Assembly (NCBI GenBank): GCA_035048815.1
Contig: JAUCBN010000054.1
Coordinates: 7,099,001-7,163,000, forward strand
Origin: Abelmoschus esculentus
Lineage: Eukaryota > Streptophyta > Magnoliopsida > Malvales > Malvaceae
Length of the DNA stretch: 64,000 bases
Direction: 5' to 3'
Every line of letters starts with the position of its first letter. The stretch's first letter is position 1. The position numbers and the translations under genes are program-made. Under the pieces are notes generated by a model, which was not told the DNA's origin, ran no database searches, and saw nothing but the letters and a program-made list of their open reading frames with translations. Shown here piece after piece: positions 58,434 through 64,000 of this stretch.

Positions 58434-59543
58434 ATGGCACCTAAGAAAAAACAAAAAACAGAGGTGGGTAGTTCATCCAATATGGCCGAGAAATGTAGTC
58501 GTCTGAATCTGGATTATATATATCAGAAATCATTTACGGATGAGGTATCGTACGAGAACTATAACCAATATCGCAACCATAAGCTTAAGAAGGAGCGTTG
58601 TGCAGACATTCCCTTCATGGACTTTGGCAGATTTCGATTCAAATATCTTCATCTATTCGAACGTTGGAAGTTCATGAAGTTTCTTTCCTTAACCGGTAAT
58701 TTCTATCCCAATCTTGTCCTCCTCTTTTATGCTAACGACAAATGCATTCTCTCTAAAGATAGAGCTAAAGTGGTGGCTATTGAATCCTTTCTCATGGGAA
58801 AACGATTTCGAGTCGACGTGAAACTTCTTTGTGATGCTTTTGGACTTGAGGATGATGGGATTGAAGATTAAAATGCTCTCATTCATAACCTCACAGGATC
58901 AATCATTAACCTTGATGTACATGATCGGTTTCTACACTTGATTATCTCTTGGTGGATGCATCCTTCGAATAGAAAATACTTTTGGGTCAGACATGTGGAT
59001 AGTTTTTGGATTACGTGTTTTCGCCAAAAGAAGTGTCCAAATCTTGCAAAGATAATCTTTGCGGAACTAGTATGTCAAGTTTAGAACCGTGACCCAAACC
59101 AATACTTATCTTTCTCCTATGCTTGTGTCTTAAGTTTTCTTTTTGTGCACTTGAAGATAGATTGCTCGCACGACATTCCAGAATCGGTAAAGGAACCGAT
59201 AGGTGAGACATCCCTTAATCGGGCACACTTTCAATTGAATGGTGAAGGATGGATTTGTATAGATGAACCTCCTCCTCAGCCTGTTCAACCCGAGTCGGTT
59301 CCTCCAGTTTCTAATAATGATGCTCTCATGGCATTCCTCAATGACCAATTCGTCGGACTAAACAACCGCTTCGACACACTTGAAGGTCAACTTGGTGCTT
59401 TAAATACTCGTGTGACAAACCTTGAAGCAAAATAGCTTTCCATGTCTATGTCCATTGGAGCATTTCATGACGAATGGCGTCGATCTAGAGCTCCACATGT
59501 TGATGATGATGATGATGATGAACACGACGGAGGGGAGGAGTAG
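58434..59543 (+). pseudogene. Transposon-associated ORF with putative plant transposon protein domain
   Basis: One frame runs from ATG 58437 (MAPKKKQKTEVGSS, a nuclear-signal-like basic start) to TAG 59541-59543, broken by TAA 58869, TAG 59082 and TAG 59433 (first bases). Recognisable pieces are VLLFYANDKC, MGKRFRVDVKLLCDAFGLED, SWWMHPSNRKYF, DCSHDIPESVKEPIGETSLN, a proline-rich segment PPPQPVQPESVPP, a coiled-coil segment (FDTLEGQLGALNTRVTNLE) and an aspartate run from a (GAT)n microsatellite near 59504-59520. The middle resembles the envelope-position ORF of Athila-1. A splice acceptor (TATGTAG) lies just before the ATG. Function is unknown. Confidence 0.7.
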
Positions 59544-59606
59544 CTATCTCATCTTTGGTCTTGCTATCATATCATGTTATGAGTTGTAAAACTTATTCAA
59601 CTTTTG

Positions 59607-59739
59607 ATGTTTAAGTACTTTTCTTTACTTTCTAGTTGGATATTAATTTCATGTTTAAGTACTTTTCTTTACTTTCTAGTTGGATACTCATTTCATGTTT
59701 ACGTACTTTTCTTTACTTTCTAGCTAGAAAAACAATTTC
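59607..59739 (+). repeat. 44-base tandem repeat, three units
   Basis: Units beginning ATGTTTAAGTACTTTTC start at 59607, 59651 and 59695, the third slightly diverged. They lie in the likely 3' untranslated region of the preceding ORF. Confidence 0.85.
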
Positions 59740-60139
59740 ATGTTTAATGATATTGATTATGTGTTTCACATTTAACTTCATTTATAATATTAGGAATTAA
59801 GTCTACGATCTTGCTTAAGAGATCGAATGTTTTATCTTACTAGACTACGGGATTAGTATGTATATATGGTTATAAATCATTGACACGTTGTTAAACTCGG
59901 ATTTTTTACATATTTTTTTAAATTAATAAATAAATAAATAAAAGTTAATTATTGACAACTCAAATAATTTTTTTAGTTAAAACAAGAACCCGAGCCAAAT
60001 TTCCTTAAGCATTTTCCAAGCCAAAAAAATTAATTTTTCCAATGCGTTTAGATACCAGTCTAAAAGATATAGATACCATGTTCTGATAATCAATGAGTGT
60101 TTCTAAGTTTTCAAAGAGGTTAGGAAACATTCCTTCACA

Positions 60140-60840
60140 ATTTCGATACCATTTTTGTACATGCCTTTTCCCTTAATCTTTTCGTAAGCGTTTGTTTATA
60201 CTTTGTAAGGAATTATGTAGATACAAAAATCCGTACCATTTTTGTGTCATATTATGTATACTCGTAGCCAATTGTGTATGTACACAAATCCTTACCCTTG
60301 GATGACCTCATTTAACTCATGGTGAGAAGTTGTAAGGATTTGTGTACATACCTTTTTCCTTACGATTTTCTTAAGCATTTTTGTATATTTTGTAAGGAAT
60401 TGTGTAAATACACAAATCCTTACCATTTTTGTGTCATATTATGTATACTCGTAGCCAATTGTGTATGTACACAAATCCTTACCCTTTGAAGGCCTCCTTT
60501 AGCCCATGGTGAGAAAGTATAAGGATTTTTGTACATACCTTTTCATTACGGTTTTCATAAGCATTTGTGTATACTTTGTAAGGAATTGTGTACATACATA
60601 AATCCTTACCATTTTTGTGCCATATTATGTCTATGCGTAGCCAATTGTGTATGTACACAAATCCTTACCCTTGGAAGCCTCCTTTAGCTCATGGTTTCGA
60701 AGTCGTAAGGATTTGTGTACATACCTTTTTAGGATCTGTAAGAAATTTTGTAAGGATTTATGTTACGTTTGTAACAATTTATGTATATACTGTTTTTCTT
60801 ACAGGTTCTGTAAGAAATTTTGTACATAGTTTGTAACTAA
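60140..60840. repeat. About 185-base tandem repeats with internal inverted motifs
   Basis: About 3.5 units are present, with the phrase GAATTGTGTA-ATACACAAATCC near 60213, 60392 and 60580 (spacing about 179-188). Each unit contains TACACAAATCCTTACC and, inverted, GTAAGGATTTGTGTACATAC, so every unit can fold on itself. Such arrays are common near transposon ends. No terminal inverted repeats or target duplication were found. Confidence 0.72.
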
Positions 60841-61236
60841 TTATGTACAAAAATTGACCGGATAGACCGATTAGGCCTTTTTTAGGATTTTTTTTAATGA
60901 GCGTTTCCTAGAATCACCCTCTTAAATAGGCACAAAGTCAAAAAAAACTTTCAGCATTCAATCATATAAGCATATATTCCTTTTTTAGAATCTATCCTCA
61001 AATGAATGAAAAATAATTATTCAACTCCTCAAAAATGACTTGGCATGTCAACGTGACTTGTCAGAGTGGGTTTTATGACTCTGCTTAAATAAGATCAAGA
61101 TTCAAGAAAGTAAGATTCTTACTTTAACAAAATATATATATATATATATATTCATCCTTTAAAAGTAATAATTGTTCTTAGAACAATAAAGAAGAAAAAA
61201 AGCAAGAAGGGAAGAAAATAGAAAAGATCTCGGAGG
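60841..61236. other. AT-rich DNA with an (AT)n run, no gene seen
   Basis: An (AT)n microsatellite lies at about 61131-61152. Otherwise no recognisable feature. Confidence 0.5.
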
Positions 61237-61408
61237 ATCTTTATTATTGTTCTTGTGGAAAAAGTTTCGATGTAAAAAATAGCTTGATTGTTATATCAAA
61301 GTTGCCCATAGAGATCGTGATGAAAGCGGGTATTGTTCTGAATGCAAGCTAGGTTTCTCGAAGAAGTATATACTGATCGAACACATTGCCAACCATCAAG
61401 AAGATTAG
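61237..61408 (+). pseudogene. C2H2 zinc-finger gene fragment
   Basis: YYCSCGKSF near 61240-61266 resembles the start of a zinc finger. After a register change the 3' part reads YCSECKLGFSKKYILIEHIANH (61331-61396) with exact C-x2-C-x12-H-x3-H spacing, and ends at TAG 61406-61408. A TAG interrupts the second frame near 61280. No further fingers or a start codon are visible. It is a small degenerate fragment. Confidence 0.45.
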
Positions 61409-61718
61409 CTTACTGTTTACTTAGATTCTTGAACTTCAGTTTGTTTTTGTAGTTTACTGTTTACTTGGATTTTCTTTAATTTGGGTCAGTCTATTAGATT
61501 TCGTACTCATTTATTTCCCCCTAAACCGTAAAGATTTTGGGATCTATGAAGTCGGATAATAAGAAGAAGAAGAAGCATATCAGAGATGAATTTGGTTTGG
61601 ATTTATTCGTTCTTGATGTATCGGATAATCTATTTCTAAACAGTTCATATAAATGAGAGTCTGAAGTGCCCACGTTGGCTTTCCCTTGGAGATCTAAATC
61701 CAAATCCAGGAAGTAACC

Positions 61719-62659
61719 TCACACCATTAGAACCGGATGGAGATGAAGGTTCCTACCGATGTTCCGATTTTTAAGACCACTAAAATACGTCAAAAGTGGT
61801 GTCTGAAATGCCCCACAGGCAGAGATTGTTACTTTGGCGTATATTCTCACTTTCTTGGTGAAGTTCTGGTTTGAGGATTTTGCAATAACACTCGAACACT
61901 TCATCTTCCTGTACTCGATGTGTCGTTTCGTTCCAACATCAAGCGTTCTGCTGTGCAGGCTGTTAAAATGACTGCACCGTAGTTAACAACATCGACCAGC
62001 CATGTTGTTCCGGTCCCTTTCTTGTCTCCTCGTCTGCATCCAAACCCGCATGTTGTGCAGGCTGTTAAAATGACTGCACCATAGTTAACAACATCGACCA
62101 GCCATGTTGTTCCGGTCCCATTCTTGTCTCCTCGTCTGCATCCAAACCCGCATGTTGTGCAGGCTGTTAAAATGACTGCACCATAGTTAACAACATCGAC
62201 CAGCCATGTTGTTCCGGTCCCTTTCTTGTCTCCTCGTCTGCATCCAAACCCGCATGATCCACAATAATGGCTCTCCGAAGAATTTCGCGGCACGTTTTCA
62301 ACTTCAAGTCCGAGATTCCGACACCCTTTAAGAAGAATTTGATTTTGGAAACCTTCATGTTTACAATCATATGTGAAACCAATTCTCTTACAAACAATAT
62401 CCATTGCTGAAACATACTATTGGCTCCCGAGCCGACTATTACGACATCACATTTGATTCCGATGACATTTTTTTTGTGATGTTCGGTGACTTCAAGGCCT
62501 TGATTTGTTAGTGATATGCACATATCAGTTGAGTCTTTTGCATGTATTGTCTCAACCATTCCATTTTGGAGAGGCTTCTCGTTTGGAACATTCTCAACTT
62601 TGTCTACACTGTACCCTATAATTTCCCATGTTGGGTTTTCTCCATTTTCATCAAACTGA
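61719..62659 (-). pseudogene. Long-chain-alcohol oxidase (FAO) pseudogene fragment
   Basis: FAO enzymes are FAD-dependent GMC-type oxidases that oxidise long-chain fatty alcohols. On the minus strand the frame from 62659 reads ENPTWEIIGYSVDKV, LVETIH-like text and CDVVIVGSG, the start of the FAD-binding Rossmann fold. Right after VIVGSG the expected glycine-rich continuation is gone and the sequence jumps, in another frame, to MDIVCKRIGFTYDCKHEGFQ (62404), GCRNLGLEVENVPRNSSE and HYCGSCGFGCRRGDKKGT. That last block is triplicated in frame. The end piece ITRK-like VTISACGAFQTPLLTYFSG and NRNIGRNLHLHPV lies at 61904-61719. The deletion removes much of the FAD domain, so it is non-functional. Confidence 0.85.
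61957..62262 (-). repeat. 102-base tandem triplication within the FAO fragment
   Basis: Three units (61957-62058, 62059-62160, 62161-62262) are nearly identical, differing by single bases, and encode 34 residues each (CGFGCRRGDKKGTGTTWLVD...). The period is a multiple of three, so the frame stays open. Other FAO proteins have this block once. Confidence 0.9.
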
Positions 62660-63455
62660 GGATCAAATTATTAACTAGGAGAAGTAGAGGGATTAAATTC
62701 TTAAAACTAAAAATAGAAGGATAGAATTATAATGGACACAAAAATATGAGGACTTAGAACATACTTTACTCAATTGCAAATATAATTCCAGCTAAGTTTT
62801 TGAAATGACGATAGCACGCATGCAATATTTTATTGGTTGAACTCACATAAATTTTCAATTAAAATAGTTCATTTCTTTACAAGTTGAAAATGGTCGGCCC
62901 GGCCCAACGTCATTTCAATCTCCTATTTCAAAAAGGTAGGTTCATTTAGGGATGATAATAATATCCGATATTGATGGATCTCGACTCGATATGATTCATT
63001 TGGAGTAAGTTTTTTAGTATTAAAATCGAGTTTTAGGGTAGGAAAGGGTGGGTGAGCATTTAAAATTTTCAGGGTCGAATTAAAGTTAAGTTTAGGTTTA
63101 AAATATACGATCCAATTTGATCCAATATATTTGTATATATTTTATATATTATATTTAATATTTTTATTATTTTGGGGGTCGATTCAATTTTGGTCAAAAA
63201 TAATATTTTGAATAAAGTTAAATATTAGTAAATAAATTCAATTAAATTGAGAAGATAGTTTATATATTATTTGATTTGTTTTCGTTAACCTTTTAGTTCA
63301 ATGGAAATATTTTACTTAAGATCCCTCTTAAAATTAATTATTTAATTTAAGTCCTTAACTTCTTTTAATTTTTGCCTCCATTTTTTAAATATTTTTACAT
63401 TGACCCCTCCTATGCTAAAAAACGAATTGTGAAAAAAAAAATATCTTGAATTCGT
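62660..63455. other. AT-rich intergenic DNA, no gene seen
   Basis: It contains phrases common in dispersed plant repeats (AGGGATGATAATAATATCCG, GGGTGGGTGAGC), but I could not define ends or a family. Confidence 0.5.
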
Positions 63456-63612
63456 CTAAAGTACGGGACTGGCGACATAATCCGATCGGAAACAGTAACT
63501 AAAGGGAGTATGATTTATTAAATGATAAGTTACCGGAGAGAAAAGGGAGAAATGGATGACGACTTTGAAGTAGACGAAAGCAATCCTAATGGGAGTGAAG
63601 ATGCCTGCATGC

Positions 63613-63831
63613 TTAAACCAGGCTTGCAGAACTTGCTCTCGTCCGGCCAACGGGATGCTCGAGAATCGGTTGATGTACGGCCATTGTAGCCCAAGACAAT
63701 GCCTTCCACAAAGCAGAAAACTCCCTACTCTGGTCGACAACAACAACAACACAATCCTTACCAGAACCAAACATTCGATGAATTTTCTTTTCCATAGCAT
63801 CTCTGCTGCCTGCAAAACCACATATGAGCAT
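63613..63831 (-). pseudogene. Unassigned exon-like fragment, minus strand
   Basis: On the minus strand a TTTTGCAG acceptor-like site near 63815 precedes a frame reading MEKKIHRMFGSGKDCVVVVV followed by DQSREFSALWKALSW. The hydrophobic strand followed by D-x-S and a helix with ALxWA resembles the start of a universal-stress-protein fold, but the rest does not follow and the frame soon ends. Identity is uncertain and a gene is not supported. Confidence 0.25.
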
Positions 63832-64000
63832 GTTGTTAACCTAATGTTTTAATTTGGTTAGTTTCTGAATTTGATAGCATTTTGTTAAATTAATTCTCTA
63901 ACTTTTCTGGAGTCGAATTGATCTTTGAGGTTAGAAAACGTTACACAACCGAGTTCGTCCGTCTTTTTTCTTAACGGCTTAATATAAAAATTCGATCCTA
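63832..64000. other. AT-rich DNA to the window end
   Basis: No feature recognised; ends in sequence like that of dispersed MITE-type repeats. Confidence 0.4.

Noticed and set aside
63613..63831. A universal stress protein gene
   Set aside because: Only one strand-helix-like stretch resembles the family; the rest does not, so it is listed as unassigned.
1..64000. tRNA or rRNA genes
   Set aside because: I looked for tRNA-like ends and arms; the only tRNA-related words are primer-binding sites of retroelements.

Overview
The window reads as repeat-rich chromosomal DNA of a flowering plant. It is AT-rich and contains introns with GT-AG borders, Ty3/Gypsy, Ty1/Copia and Athila retroelements, MITE-like elements, a FAR1-type Mutator transposase, and remnants of plant gene families (F-box/DUF295, eEF1A, long-chain alcohol oxidase). 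The style of the elements suggests a dicot, perhaps Malvaceae (cotton relatives); that is inference. I found no intact host gene and no RNA gene. Almost everything is a transposable element or a pseudogene.

Layout. 1-15 kb: an F-box/DUF295 pseudogene (starts 1606, ends 14963) is split by a short-LTR Gypsy element (2720-14904, target duplication AACAG), which is itself split by a 9.5-kb Tekay/Del-like chromovirus (4164-13664, target duplication TGGCC). The middle element carries a captured fragment of translation elongation factor eEF1A (13907-14548). 15.6-19.1 kb: a probable solo LTR (target duplication CCCTA) and a Tourist-like MITE. 19.5-31.3 kb: a long inverted repeat whose loop holds a 5'-truncated Copia element, followed directly by a second, complete Copia copy (25946-31268, target duplication TTAAC). 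31.8-36.8 kb: a hAT-like MITE, an LTR-like fragment with a degenerate minisatellite, a cluster of GTATCGAAAC motifs and a tandemly duplicated exon-like block.

37.1-45.4 kb: a complete Athila-type element (target duplication GTCAT) with gag, broken protease and an envelope-position ORF, but no reverse transcriptase or integrase. It carries many TGCCnnGGCA palindromes, a putative internal promoter and three similar 3' hairpins. 46.6-49.4 kb: a second Athila, truncated, on the minus strand. 49.4-60.9 kb: a Mutator-like assembly of a ten-exon Ulp1-like protease pseudogene (with a solo LTR inside a coding exon), a convergent FAR1/MULE transposase pseudogene and a third transposon-associated ORF, followed by tandem repeats. 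61-64 kb: fragments of a C2H2 zinc-finger gene, a long-chain-alcohol oxidase with an in-frame triplicated 34-residue block, and an unassigned exon-like piece.

The parts do not form a working pathway. The window records successive insertions. Many in-frame stops are of a kind that a single C-to-T or G-to-A change can produce, which fits decay of methylated transposon DNA.
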